Source of the DNA: Roseicitreum antarcticum
Lineage (GTDB): Bacteria; Pseudomonadota; Alphaproteobacteria; Rhodobacterales; Rhodobacteraceae
DNA: 64,000 nt
Assembly (NCBI RefSeq): GCF_014681765.1
Contig: NZ_CP061498.1
Location: 1,798,001-1,862,000 of the forward strand
Direction of reading: 5' to 3'
Part shown: one piece after another, positions 9,015 to 19,559 of the stretch
How positions within the stretch are numbered: position 1 is the first letter of the stretch
How the letters are laid out: every line of letters starts with the position of its first letter
Made by a program: the position numbers and the translations under genes
The notes under the pieces: model-generated
Databases searched by the model: none
What the model saw: only the letters and a program-made list of their open reading frames with translations
What the model was told of the DNA's origin: nothing

Positions 9015-9044
9015 TCTTGCAAAAAATTTACAGTCTTTGCAAGA
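9015..9044. promoter_or_regulatory. Probable LacI-type operator in the divergent promoter region
   Basis: A perfect 9-bp inverted repeat, TCTTGCAAA at 9015-9023 and TTTGCAAGA at 9036-9044, separated by 12 bp, in the 92-bp gap between the LacI gene and the GH105-type gene. The second arm is followed by a further TTTGCG, which may extend the site. Symmetry, TTGCAA core and position fit a binding site for the adjacent LacI-family protein. Binding is inferred. Confidence 0.6.
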
Positions 9045-9084
9045 GATTTGCGATTCCATATGATTTGCGAGGGGGAGGCACATT

Positions 9085-10212
9085 ATGGACGATTCGAGCA
9101 CGATCCGCTCGGTGATGAACCGGCTTGTTGACGGTCTCACGACGCTGAAGGATGAGGGCCGCTACAGCGAGCCGAACCTCGACGGCACGGCGGGCGATTA
9201 CATCAGCTTCTCCGCATGGGAATGGCCACAGGGCGTGGGCCTATACGGTCTTGTGAAGTTGTGGCGGATGACCGGCGATGACGCGCTCCGCGCGCTGTTG
9301 GAGGACTGGTTCGATGCGCACCGGATCGCCGGGCTGCCCCCCCTGAACGTAAATACCACCGCGCCGATGTTGGCGTTGGCGATGTTGTGGGACCGCACCC
9401 GAGATCCGCGGTGGACGCCGTTGCTTGACGACTGGGCCCACCGCCTGTTGCAAGACGCACCACGCACGCTGGAAGGCGGCTTTCAGCATGACGTCTCTGA
9501 CCGGATAAACGACGGCGAACTGTGGGACGACACGCTGTTCATGGTGGCGCTGTTTCTTGCCGCCTATGGACAGGCCGCCAATCGGCGCGACCTCGTGGAT
9601 GCCGCCCAACATCAGTTCCTTGTCCACACCCGTTATCTGGCCGACCCCGAAACCGGGCTGTGGTTTCATGGCTGGTCCTTTGAGCGCCTCGATAATTTTG
9701 CCCGCGCACGCTGGGCACGGGGCAATGCCTGGATCACCGCTGGACTTGCCGACCTGCCAGACCTTTGCACCCTCGACCCGGCGGTTGCGAAGTTCCTCGA
9801 CGGCGTGCTTCAGGCGCAGATTACGGCGCTGTTGCCCTTGCAGACTGAGGACGGTGCGTGGCGCACGCTGCTTGACGATCCCACGTCCTACCCGGAAACG
9901 AGCGCCACGGCGGGTATCGCCTACGGGCTGATGAAGGCCGCGCGCACTGGCAGGGCACCGGCGCGCGCCGCAGAGGCCGGCCGCCGCGCAGTGGCCTACG
10001 TTCTGGGGCAAATCAGCCCCAACGGCGTGGTCGGCGGCGTGTCTTACGGCACACGCATGGGCCATGACCTTCAGTTTTATCGCGATATTCCTGTCCAGCC
10101 CACGGGCTATGGCCAGTCGCTTGCGATTCTATGCCTTGCAGAGGCCCTCGAAGCGCAGGCATCGGCCGTGCCGATCGCAAGTGCCAAAGCGCCGGAAGGA
10201 GCACGCCTATGA
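9085..10212 (+). CDS. Glycoside hydrolase family 88/105-type unsaturated uronyl hydrolase
   Basis: 375 residues, (alpha/alpha)6-barrel type as in YteR/YesR. Seen: WPQGVGLYGLVKLWRMTGDD at the N terminus, the catalytic-type ELWDDTLFMVALFLAAYG (Asp148/149), WFHGWSF, and ARARWARGNAWITAGLADL, all hallmark segments of unsaturated rhamnogalacturonyl hydrolases. It hydrates the 4,5-double bond of the non-reducing unsaturated uronic acid made by a polysaccharide lyase and releases 5-keto-4-deoxyuronate. No signal peptide is visible, so it should act in the cytoplasm on imported oligomers. A GGGGGAGG ribosome site precedes the start. It is the first gene of the operon and its product is the substrate of the next gene, KduI. 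Confidence 0.85.
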   Translation: MDDSSTIRSVMNRLVDGLTTLKDEGRYSEPNLDGTAGDYISFSAWEWPQGVGLYGLVKLWRMTGDDALRALLEDWFDAHRIAGLPPLNVNTTAPMLALAMLWDRTRDPRWTPLLDDWAHRLLQDAPRTLEGGFQHDVSDRINDGELWDDTLFMVALFLAAYGQAANRRDLVDAAQHQFLVHTRYLADPETGLWFHGWSFERLDNFARARWARGNAWITAGLADLPDLCTLDPAVAKFLDGVLQAQITALLPLQTEDGAWRTLLDDPTSYPETSATAGIAYGLMKAARTGRAPARAAEAGRRAVAYVLGQISPNGVVGGVSYGTRMGHDLQFYRDIPVQPTGYGQSLAILCLAEALEAQASAVPIASAKAPEGARL

Positions 10213-11063
10213 CGCCGCCGCCCATCAGTTGGACCACACGCTATGGCGGCGCGCCAGCCGCTATCGACCGCATGACCGGCCAAGAACTGCGCGCGGAATA
10301 CATGGTCGAAGGGTTGTTCGTGCCTGGGACCGCCCGCATGGCTTATTCCCATATCGACCGCATGGTGCTGGGCGGGATCGTGCCTACGCAAGCGCCAATC
10401 GACTTGGGCGATGGCGCGCCGGTGGGCACCGACCACTTCTTCGACGCGCGCGAGGCCGGGATCGCCAACCTCGGACATTACGGCGGCAAGATCACCGTTG
10501 ACGGCACGACGCACCACCTTGCGCCGCGTGACGTGCTCTATGTCGGACGCGGGGTAAAGGCATTGTCTCTGGAATCGGATGATGCTGCGAACCCCGCCTG
10601 CTACTACATCAACTCGGTGCCTGCAGGCGCGGACCATCCAACGCGGCTGATCCCGCAGGCAGAGTCGAAGCCGCTGACCTTCGGCAGCGCCGAGAGGGCC
10701 AACATGCGCACGTTGCGGATGTACATCCACCCCGAGGTCGCGCCTTCGTGCCTCCTGTTGATGGGCATCACCGATCCCGCACCCGGCAACGTCTGGAACA
10801 CGATGCCGCCGCATCTGCACGAACGCCGGATGGAGGCGTATCTGTATTTCGACATGGATGCCGAGGACAGGGTCATGCACTTCATGGGCCGGCCTGACAA
10901 CACCCGTCACTTGGTCGTCGGCAGCGGCGATGCCGTGCTATCACCCGCATGGTCGATCCACATGGGCGCAGGCACCGGGCCCTATGCCTTTGTCTGGGGC
11001 ATGACCGGCGAGAACCAAGTCTATCAAGATGTCACCCCTGTCGCCGTCAAGGACCTGAAATGA
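10209..11063 (+). CDS. kduI: 5-dehydro-4-deoxy-D-glucuronate isomerase
   Basis: 284 residues against about 278 for E. coli KduI, with the whole cupin fold. The zinc ligands are visible as His202, His204 and Glu209 in PPHLHERRMEAYLYF, and His251 in WSIHMGAGTG, with the same spacing as in the E. coli enzyme. It converts 5-keto-4-deoxyuronate to 3-deoxy-D-glycero-2,5-hexodiulosonate. The ATGA overlap with the GH105-type gene implies coupled translation. KduD, KdgK and KdgA are not in the window, so the pathway must be completed elsewhere. The assignment is firm because family-specific residues and pathway context agree. Confidence 0.93.
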   Translation: MTPPPISWTTRYGGAPAAIDRMTGQELRAEYMVEGLFVPGTARMAYSHIDRMVLGGIVPTQAPIDLGDGAPVGTDHFFDAREAGIANLGHYGGKITVDGTTHHLAPRDVLYVGRGVKALSLESDDAANPACYYINSVPAGADHPTRLIPQAESKPLTFGSAERANMRTLRMYIHPEVAPSCLLLMGITDPAPGNVWNTMPPHLHERRMEAYLYFDMDAEDRVMHFMGRPDNTRHLVVGSGDAVLSPAWSIHMGAGTGPYAFVWGMTGENQVYQDVTPVAVKDLK

Positions 11064-13588
11064 ACCGCCTCACCCGCCCCCTCGCGCCTGGTCAGCCCCT
11101 GACCCTCTGGCGCCATTCGGATATCGCCGAAACCGCCTGGGACGTTGCGGACCGCCCGATGCAAGGTGAAATGGACCCGTTCTTTTTCCTCACCAAAGAC
11201 AAGAACATTATTCCGCACGAGTATCCCTGCCGGACCGAGTTTGCCGACAGGTTCCGCGGGCACCGCCCGCAGGAGAACGCGACCAGTGCACCGGACACTG
11301 TGTGGCTGGGCTTTGGATCGCCGCGGCTGGATTTGTCGGGGTTCTGGTTCCGGGCGACCCGCCTTGCCGCGCGTGCCGAAATGTTGGTGGTGCCCGACAC
11401 TGCGGGCGCGGCGCGCCTGAGGCTTGCCACATGTGGTGGTGCAGTGTTGCGCGTGAACGAGGTAGAGGTGCTGTGGATGGCCGCCTATCGCCGCAACGCC
11501 GAAAGCGTCGATGAGGTGGAAGTCCCCCTCATCGCCGGCGAGAACCGGATCGAAGTCTTCTTCGACGATCTGGCCGAGCGCGACACCCGGTTCTATGTGC
11601 AGCTCGATTATCTATCCGGTCCCGCCGCCCATCAGGCGATCGAGGTCGCCTGTTCCGAGGCCGAGGCACGCGCCATCGAGACCGCCCTGTCGACCTTCCA
11701 CTTTCCCCGCGCGACCCATGACGGCGTGCCAGTGCGCCTGAGCCTGCCGGCACCCTTGGGCGTCGCCGCGCGCGCAGAGGTCAGGATTGAGGGCGATTTC
11801 ATGTCGCACGATCCCTTCCCGCCCTTCGTCCTTGATCTTGGCCCTGACGCGCAAGAGATCGACCTGGGTCCGGCCGACGCTCTGCCCGCCGACTTCCGCC
11901 ATTGCGCCGTGCGTCTGACAGTCGGGGGCTTTGGCGCCGAACGCATTTATGGCACCGAAATTTCACACGCGCGCAAACAGGGCCCTGCCCCCGCCGCGCT
12001 GGCGGCCCGGCTGGACGAGGCGCTGACAGCGGTGGCGCAACGCGGCGAGGCTGACACCGTACGCGCGCTGGCCAGCCTCGCGCTTGGGGATGGCGGCGGC
12101 GACACCCGCGCGATGATCGCCGCGGCCCTGCTGCGCATCGACGCGTGCTGGGACTGCGCGGATTTCGCGCTTGTGCCGCTGTTGTGGTGCCGCATGCGCT
12201 GGCCTGACCTGCTGGGCACAGATTTCTGCAAACGCATTGACCAGTCCATCCTGGAATACCGCTACTGGATGGACGAGCCTGGCAATGACGTTCAATGGTA
12301 TTTCTCAGAGAACCACGCCCTGCTGTTCCACACCGCGGCCCATCTTGGCGGCGCCCTGCTACCCGACGCCACTTTCAAACGGTCTGGCCGGACCGGAGCC
12401 GAGCAGTCGCGCATCGGCGCCGACCGGCTGCGTGCCTGGTTTGACCATTTCGAAGCCTGCGAAATGGCCGAGTTCAACTCTGGCCCTTATTTCCCGATCG
12501 ACCTCAAGGGAATGACCGCGCTCTATGCACTGTCGCCTGACGCGGACCTGCGCGACCGGGCGGGCAAGGGCATTGCACGGCTGATCGAACTGGTGGCGAA
12601 CTCTGCCCATCAAGGTGTCCTCACGGCCGCGCAGGGCCGATCCTACGAACATACGCTGCGCGGCACTGCGACACTGGAGCTTTCGGGGATTGGTCGGATG
12701 CTGTGGGGTCGGGGAAGCTATGGAACACGGTTTCACGCCACACCGCAGCTTGCGCTGTGCCTGCGGGATCATGGCCTTGACCTTCCGGACCTGACTGACC
12801 GCGCCTGCCTGTCCGGCGACACCGCGCAGGAATGGCGCTTTGCCCAGGGCGCGAACCGGTTCGCGCGGCTTTATCACCACAAGACAGCCGATCACGCTAT
12901 GGGCAGTGCAGTGGCCTACCGCTGGGGGGATTGGGGCTACCAAGAGACGCTGATCCACGCCCGCCTCGGGGACGCCCCGGGGGCGCAGATCTGGATTAAC
13001 CACCCCGGTGAAGAGATCCACTCCGGCTATGGTCGCCCGTCCTATTGGGGCGGATCGGCCTCGGTGCCACGGGTGCAGCAGTACCGCGATCTTGCGATCC
13101 TGCGCTTTTCGGGCGTCGAATCGCAGCCCGATTTTACCCACTGCTGGTTTCCCACCCACGACTTCGACGCGACACGCGTTTTGGGCGACACGGCGTTCGC
13201 ACACAGCGGCACCGCGCATCTGATGCTGCGCGGCAGTGGAAATCTGGTCATGGTGGCAGAGGGTCCGACCACGGGTCACGAATTGCGCCTTGCCGGGCGA
13301 ACCGGCTGGTGGGTCGTGCGGCTGGGCGCGCAGGAGGAGCATGGGGGTGCCGAGGCGTTTTCAGAGCGTTTCGCCGAACTGAGCCTTGTCGCGGAGGCGG
13401 ACGATCGCCTGCGCGTCGAAGACCCCGACTATGGCATGGTGTTGTTTCACGCCGATGGTACGGTCGAAGCAGAGGGCCGTCGTCTGACTGTGGAGGAGAC
13501 GACAATCAAAGGCACGCGCGATGTCCTGCCGCGCGGGCCCATCCGGAGCGCGCAGGACAAGGGGGCGGCATCCGCCGTCACCGGTTAA
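11060..13588 (+). CDS. Unrecognised 842-residue protein, candidate polysaccharide-active enzyme
   Basis: I do not recognise a named family with confidence. Visible: residues 1-330 are beta-rich and sandwich-like (e.g. VNEVEVLWMAAYRRN, GENRIEVFFDDLAERDTRFY). Residues about 335-640 are helical with WMDEPGNDVQWYFSENHALL, FHTAAHLGGALLPDA and AQGRSYEHTLRGTATLEL, suggesting an (alpha/alpha) toroid with aromatic, Glu, His and Tyr residues of a catalytic cleft. The last ~200 residues are again beta-rich. This arrangement recalls chondroitin/heparin lyase and some GH families. There is no signal peptide, so it is probably cytoplasmic. It overlaps kduI by ATGA and is followed by the ABC importer. A lyase or hydrolase acting on imported uronic oligomers is the simplest idea. 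Confidence 0.6.
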   Translation: MNRLTRPLAPGQPLTLWRHSDIAETAWDVADRPMQGEMDPFFFLTKDKNIIPHEYPCRTEFADRFRGHRPQENATSAPDTVWLGFGSPRLDLSGFWFRATRLAARAEMLVVPDTAGAARLRLATCGGAVLRVNEVEVLWMAAYRRNAESVDEVEVPLIAGENRIEVFFDDLAERDTRFYVQLDYLSGPAAHQAIEVACSEAEARAIETALSTFHFPRATHDGVPVRLSLPAPLGVAARAEVRIEGDFMSHDPFPPFVLDLGPDAQEIDLGPADALPADFRHCAVRLTVGGFGAERIYGTEISHARKQGPAPAALAARLDEALTAVAQRGEADTVRALASLALGDGGGDTRAMIAAALLRIDACWDCADFALVPLLWCRMRWPDLLGTDFCKRIDQSILEYRYWMDEPGNDVQWYFSENHALLFHTAAHLGGALLPDATFKRSGRTGAEQSRIGADRLRAWFDHFEACEMAEFNSGPYFPIDLKGMTALYALSPDADLRDRAGKGIARLIELVANSAHQGVLTAAQGRSYEHTLRGTATLELSGIGRMLWGRGSYGTRFHATPQLALCLRDHGLDLPDLTDRACLSGDTAQEWRFAQGANRFARLYHHKTADHAMGSAVAYRWGDWGYQETLIHARLGDAPGAQIWINHPGEEIHSGYGRPSYWGGSASVPRVQQYRDLAILRFSGVESQPDFTHCWFPTHDFDATRVLGDTAFAHSGTAHLMLRGSGNLVMVAEGPTTGHELRLAGRTGWWVVRLGAQEEHGGAEAFSERFAELSLVAEADDRLRVEDPDYGMVLFHADGTVEAEGRRLTVEETTIKGTRDVLPRGPIRSAQDKGAASAVTG

Positions 13589-13601
13589 GGGAGGAAGACA
13601 C

Positions 13602-14867
13602 ATGAAAACCATCTGGACCACCGCATCGGCCCTCGCCCTCATGGCGACTGCTGCCGCAGCCCAGACCACCGAAGTCCGCGTGATGTGGTATTCGGACGGC
13701 ATCGAGGGTGAGGTCATCGCAGACCTGCTCTCTCGGTTCGAGGAGATGCACCCCGAAATCGACATCGTGCTCGACAATGTGGCCTATCAAGTCATTCAGG
13801 AGCAGTTGCCGATCCAGCTTGCTTCAGGCGACGGACCGGACATTGCCCGCGTGACCAACCTGAAGGAACAGGCCCAGCATTTCCTCGATCTGCGCCCCTA
13901 TGTCGCCGACGCGGCATATTGGGACAGCAACTTCGGCAACCGCCTCGATTGGATGCGCCCCGATGGTTCCGACGCGATCCCCGGCTTCATGACGCAGCTG
14001 ACGCTGACGGGCGGGTTTGCCAATGTCACGCTGTTCGAACAGGCGGGCGTCGAAATCCCTGGGGCAGACGCCACCTGGGATGATTGGATCGAGGCCAGCC
14101 GCTTGGTGATGGAGAACCAAGGTCTTCCGGCTGCCTTCGCGATCGACCGGTCGGGTCACCGTATCTCGGGGCCCAACGCGTCATTTGGTGCCAATTACAT
14201 CGGCGCCGATGGTCTGCCCGCGCAAGTCGACGACGGCACCCTGGCCTTTGTCAACCGCCTCGTCGACTGGACAGATCAGGGCCTGATGCTGCCCGAAGTC
14301 TGGGTTTCGGCATCGGGGACGACGTATCGTGCCGCCGCCGACGACTTCATCAACGCGCAAATCCCGTTCTACTACTCGGGATCGTGGCAAGTGGCGAACC
14401 TATCGACCAAAATCAACGACTCCTTCGACTGGGTCGCAACGGGTTCTCCTTGTGGCGATGCGGGCTGTTCCGGGCTGGCAGGCGGCGCGGCACTGGTGGC
14501 GATCAAATACACCGAGCATCCCGAAGAGGTCGCGATGGTGATGGACTACCTTGCCTCAGAAGAGGTGCTGCGCGAATTCACTGAACGCACCCTGTTCTTG
14601 CCGGCACATGCCGGTGTCGTCGCTGCAGGGGGCCTCAACTTCATGTCCGATGATCCGAACGTCGGCCCGGCGCTGTCGCGCTTCGTCGAGGCCTCTGCCC
14701 AGACGCTGCCGATGGCCGATGCGCTGCCGTCATGGAAATGGGCCAACGTCTACTATGGCGCGCTCGTCACCCGCGTAAGCCAGGTCATGGCCGGTGAGCT
14801 CAGCGTCGACCAGGCGCGCACAATGATCGACGAAGACATCGCCGATCAAGTTGCGGCTGCGCAATAG
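13602..14867 (+). CDS. Extracellular solute-binding protein of a sugar ABC importer
   Basis: 421 residues. A Sec signal peptide spans residues 1-21 (hydrophobic TASALALMATAAA, with cleavage expected after AAA). The mature protein looks like family-1 (MalE/UgpB type) binding proteins: TTEVRVMWYSDGIEGEVIAD near the N terminus, then IQLASGDGPDIARV, YYSGSWQVANL and AMVMDYLASEEVLREF. It should capture the oligosaccharide in the periplasm and deliver it to the two permeases downstream. The start at 13602 is preceded by GGGAGG. Its stop (TAG) overlaps the GTG start of the first permease. The ligand is inferred as a uronide from the operon. Confidence 0.88.
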   Translation: MKTIWTTASALALMATAAAAQTTEVRVMWYSDGIEGEVIADLLSRFEEMHPEIDIVLDNVAYQVIQEQLPIQLASGDGPDIARVTNLKEQAQHFLDLRPYVADAAYWDSNFGNRLDWMRPDGSDAIPGFMTQLTLTGGFANVTLFEQAGVEIPGADATWDDWIEASRLVMENQGLPAAFAIDRSGHRISGPNASFGANYIGADGLPAQVDDGTLAFVNRLVDWTDQGLMLPEVWVSASGTTYRAAADDFINAQIPFYYSGSWQVANLSTKINDSFDWVATGSPCGDAGCSGLAGGAALVAIKYTEHPEEVAMVMDYLASEEVLREFTERTLFLPAHAGVVAAGGLNFMSDDPNVGPALSRFVEASAQTLPMADALPSWKWANVYYGALVTRVSQVMAGELSVDQARTMIDEDIADQVAAAQ

Positions 14868-15877
14868 TGGCGCAGCTTGCCGAAATACTGGGACGAGCGG
14901 TCACTTGGCCGCTCGTCGTACTGGCAAAGGCGATGGATCCGGCGCTGCGATGGTGGCAGCGTCGGACCGGCATCGGCGGTATGGCCGCATTCTTCCTGTT
15001 GCCGAACCTTGCCGTCTTCGGTGTGTTCGTCATCGTGCCGCTTGTGCTCAACTTCATCTATTCGCTGACGGGCGGCAGTGACATCCTTCTGCCAGACCGC
15101 ACTTTCGTCGGTGGTGCGCAATACGCACGGCTGATCGACTGCGATAACTACCTGCAACCGCTTACCTGCCGCGAGGATCATTTCTGGACGGCGGTGCGCA
15201 ACACAACGCTCTTCGTGCTCTTTCAGGTCAGCCTGATGGTCACCGTATCGATGATCACGGCCCTGATCTTGAACCGCAACATTCGGGGGCGCGGCTTCTT
15301 CCGGGCAGTGTTCTTCTTTCCGGTGTTGCTTTCACCTGTCGTCGTCGGCTTGATCTGGCGCTGGATCTTGCAACGCCAGGGTCTGCTGAACCTGATCGTC
15401 ACCGAACTGGGGTTGGAACCAGTGGTCTGGCTGAACGACCGTTTCTATGCGTTCGCCGCCGCCGTCGGGGTGTCGACCTGGGCGCATATGGGCTTTTACA
15501 CCTTGATCCTGCTGGCCGGACTTCAGGCAATCCCCCGCGATCTGTACGAGGCCGCCGAAATGGACGCCACGCCGTCCACCCGCGTTTTTCGCCGCATCAC
15601 CCTTCCGCTGCTGGGGCCGAACCTCGCGGTTGTGCTGGTACTGGCGCTTATTCGCGGCGTACAGATCTTTGACGAGGCCTATGTCCTGACGGGCGGCGGG
15701 CCGGGAACCGCAACAATGTACATCACCCAATATATCTACGAGGTCGGCTTTGCCTCGCTCCTGCGCAATCCGGGGCTTGCGGCGGCAGCGTCAATACTGA
15801 TGGGCCTCATCCTTGTGGTGCTTACGCTGATCCAGCTCTGGCTGTCGCGCCGTGCCGAAAAGGCCAAAGCCCGATGA
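14867..15877 (+). CDS. Sugar ABC importer permease 1 (MalF/UgpA type)
   Basis: 336 residues starting at a GTG that overlaps the binding-protein stop. About six hydrophobic segments are visible (AFFLLPNLAVFGVFVIVPLV near residue 45; FFRAVFFFPVLLSPVVVGLI; AAASILMGLILVVLTLIQLW). The cytoplasmic EAA loop that docks the ATPase reads YEAAEMDATPSTRVFRRITL followed by PLLGPN. It forms half of the inner-membrane channel with the next gene, which starts within its stop codon region (ATGA). Confidence 0.88.
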   Translation: MAQLAEILGRAVTWPLVVLAKAMDPALRWWQRRTGIGGMAAFFLLPNLAVFGVFVIVPLVLNFIYSLTGGSDILLPDRTFVGGAQYARLIDCDNYLQPLTCREDHFWTAVRNTTLFVLFQVSLMVTVSMITALILNRNIRGRGFFRAVFFFPVLLSPVVVGLIWRWILQRQGLLNLIVTELGLEPVVWLNDRFYAFAAAVGVSTWAHMGFYTLILLAGLQAIPRDLYEAAEMDATPSTRVFRRITLPLLGPNLAVVLVLALIRGVQIFDEAYVLTGGGPGTATMYITQYIYEVGFASLLRNPGLAAAASILMGLILVVLTLIQLWLSRRAEKAKAR

Positions 15878-16938
15878 GCCGCGTGGGAACCCTGGGTGCC
15901 TTCCTCACCCGCCGTCGTGGCCATGGCAAGCGCTGGCATTGGACCGACGTCGCAACCTGGGTCTGGCTGATCGGCGGGACAATCCTGATGTTCGGCCCGG
16001 CGTTGTGGCTGGTCTCATCCTCGTTCAAAGACCCGGCACAACTGGCCGAGTTTCCACCAACCCTGTTGCCCTATGTGCAGGAGGTGGCCACCGTAGCAGG
16101 CCATGACAGGCCCCTGCCCCTCTACACCGTGACCGACCCGGACGGCAGCACCCGTACACTGGCTGAAATCCGGCGCGTCGGGACCAATGCCCAGATGATC
16201 GACCCCGCAGATCCGGGCACCCGGATAGACGTCAACATCGCCGACCGTGCGCCGCTGCGATCGGTCGGACTGGCAACGGAAAACTATGTCGATCCTTTTC
16301 TTGCTTTCGACTTCCTTCGCTATCTGCGCAATTCTGTCTACGTCACCTTTATGGCGACCGTGCTTACGCTGCTCACCAATTCGATGGCGGCCTTCGCATT
16401 GTCGAAATACCAGTTCCGTGGCAGGGACGCGGTGCTTCTGGTGATCGTCGGCACGCTGATGGTGCCGCTGTCAGTTATCCTGGTACCGCTCTATTCGGTG
16501 GTCAGCGCGACGGGGCTGCTAAACACGCTCTGGGGCGTGATCCTGCCCACCATCGCCACGCCTACCGGCGTCTTTCTCTTGCGGCAATATATGCTGACGA
16601 TTCCCGACGACCTGATCGAGGCTGCGCGCATGGATCACGCCTCAGAGTGGCAGATATACTGGCGCATCATCCTCCCTTTGACAGCGCCAGCACTGGCTGT
16701 TCTGGCCATCTTTTCCGTCGTCTGGCGCTGGAACGACTTTCTGTGGCCGTTGATCGTGCTGTCGCGGCGCGAACTCTACACCCTGCAGATCGGCCTCAAT
16801 ACCTATGCGGGCGAATTGAACGTACAATGGCATTATATCCTCGCAATGACTGTAGTCACGATGATCCCGGTCGTCCTCGTCTTCGTCTTTCTGCAACGCT
16901 TCATCACCACCGGAATTGCCGGTGCCGGCGTCAAATAG
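15874..16938 (+). CDS. Sugar ABC importer permease 2 (MalG/UgpE type) with large periplasmic insertion
   Basis: 354 residues, longer than the usual ~280 of MalG/UgpE proteins. TM1 is [20 protein letters not shown]. The EAA motif is [20 protein letters not shown], near residue 260. The C-terminal segment [17 protein letters not shown] is typical. Between TM1 and TM2 (residues about 55-135) lies an extra hydrophilic stretch of about 75 residues ([18 protein letters not shown], later [15 protein letters not shown]), predicted to face the periplasm, where it could touch the binding protein. It overlaps the preceding permease by ATGA. Confidence 0.87.
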
Positions 16939-16963
16939 ACCCGGCGTCAAACAGGAGGCGCGC

Positions 16964-18076
<1,113 letters not shown>

Positions 18077-18380
18077 ACCGGAAAAACCGGGTGTCGTTTG
18101 ACCATCTGGCCCAAAATGGGGCCCGGTGTTGCGCTTCCCGGTCATGCGAAAATGAAGGGTCAGCTTGTGTTGGGTGAATCCCCATTAACACGGCGTGCTG
18201 CGAGGCCTCCACGCACTTCAACGGTGCCCCGTTTGGCGGCATACGACTTTGCATCGCGCACCGCGCCACAGGGTAGAATTTGCGGGCTTTGGTGATGATG
18301 AAACCATCGGGGCAGTCGGCGGTTGACAGCGAAAAGTGCATCGCAGGACAGGGACAGTAGTCGCGCAAAGCGAACCCGTC
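18077..18380. other. 304-bp gap between uronate operon and convergent esterase
   Basis: No gene is recognised. Just after the ATPase stop there are small GC-rich inverted repeats (CCGG around AAAAA at about 18078-18092; GGCCC around AAAATG at about 18108-18124), but no T-run follows, so they are weak terminator candidates only. The rest reads protein-like in short minus-strand patches with stops and may be old transposon debris. Confidence 0.35.
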
Positions 18381-19289
18381 TCAGTTGAGTGTCCGGTCGA
18401 AGAACCCCATGACCCTATCGCGCATCGCCGGAGTTTCGACGTGGCCCGTCTCGGGCTCGACCAGGACGTCGAGCGCATGCTCCGAACCGGCATAGGCCGC
18501 GCGCAGATCGGTGATTGCCACATCGAGAGCATCGGGCGGGGTAAGCGGATCGAGGGCGCCCACGCAAACAAGCTGCGGTCTCGGCGCCACCAGTCCCGCA
18601 ATCTGCCCGTTGCGCGCCAGCGCAGGCAGGCCAGGAACAGTCAGGTAGAGCCCATGCAGATCATGCGCGCCACTTTCGATCAGTTGGCCGATGTCCGCGA
18701 AACAACACAATTGTGCAAGCGCCGCGACCCGTGGCTCAACCGCAGCGAGCCAGCACCCCAGCGTCGCACCCATCGACAAACCATAGACGCCGATCCGCCC
18801 CGGATCGAAACGCGGATCTTGCGACAGCCAAGCCACCTGAGCCGACAGTTCGGCAAGCATTCGTCCCGCCAGTGACTCGCCCTGCCAAAGCGCCGCTTTT
18901 GCCGCCGCGCTTTCACTCTCTCCATTGCGCGCGCCGAAACAGGGTAGATCGAGACAGAGCGCAGCAAACCCCCGGGAAGTGAGGTCCGGTCCCAGTGGGC
19001 GCGATATCGCCGGGCGGCCCTCCATCAACTCGCGCGCGCCGATGTCGTGCCGGTTGCCATGGGCATGGATCACCAGCACGACCGGCCAGGGCGGCGGCGT
19101 CAGCGGATGTGTAAGCCAGCCCATGACCGGCTCGGCGATGCCTGGGCCCGCCCCTGTGTCATAGGTCATGACGCGAAGACCAGCACCCCCGGGCGTGCCT
19201 GCGTCCCGTTCCTCAACAAGCCGAAGGCTGCATTTGCCAATGCCAAACCGGAGCGCCAGCGCCCGGCGCAGGTCATCTTGCGCACTCAT
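18381..19289 (-). CDS. Alpha/beta-hydrolase fold esterase (dienelactone-hydrolase-like)
   Basis: 302 residues from the chosen start (MSAQDDLRRALAL). The open frame extends upstream to 19457 but that part is not family-like; a Met six codons earlier is also possible because neither start has a clear ribosome site. Seen: oxyanion segment VVLVIHAHGNRHDIGARELM, nucleophile elbow IGVYGLSMGATLGCWLAA (Ser in GLSMG), Asp in CVGALDPLTPPDAL and catalytic His in ETGHVETPAM. No signal peptide, so cytoplasmic. The ester or acyl substrate is unknown. It stands alone, convergent with the uronate operon; a role there (deacetylating or de-esterifying oligomers) is possible but only inferred. Confidence 0.75.
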   Translation of the reverse strand: MSAQDDLRRALALRFGIGKCSLRLVEERDAGTPGGAGLRVMTYDTGAGPGIAEPVMGWLTHPLTPPPWPVVLVIHAHGNRHDIGARELMEGRPAISRPLGPDLTSRGFAALCLDLPCFGARNGESESAAAKAALWQGESLAGRMLAELSAQVAWLSQDPRFDPGRIGVYGLSMGATLGCWLAAVEPRVAALAQLCCFADIGQLIESGAHDLHGLYLTVPGLPALARNGQIAGLVAPRPQLVCVGALDPLTPPDALDVAITDLRAAYAGSEHALDVLVEPETGHVETPAMRDRVMGFFDRTLN

Positions 19290-19559
19290 CGCCAGCGAAA
19301 AATGCATTGAAGATATCGGGCGGCAAGAATGGTCATCCGTATCGGCACTCCCAACCGCAACGCCAGCAATCTGGAACGCAGGCCAACCGACACCTTTGTC
19401 GCCTGCCAACATCCTGTTGTGACGCCTGAATTTAACACGCGTGCCGACATATGCCAATCTGGATCAGCGCTGTCGGGCACAATGTACGAATGAGATGACG
19501 CTCCCTTTTTCCAGCCTCGTCAGCAACAGGGATAGTCTCGGCTGCACCGGAAGGCACGC

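Noticed and set aside
12359-13342. 327-codon minus-strand open frame in the 842-residue gene
   Set aside because: Mirror frame; no motifs, and the plus frame is coupled to kduI and the ABC importer.
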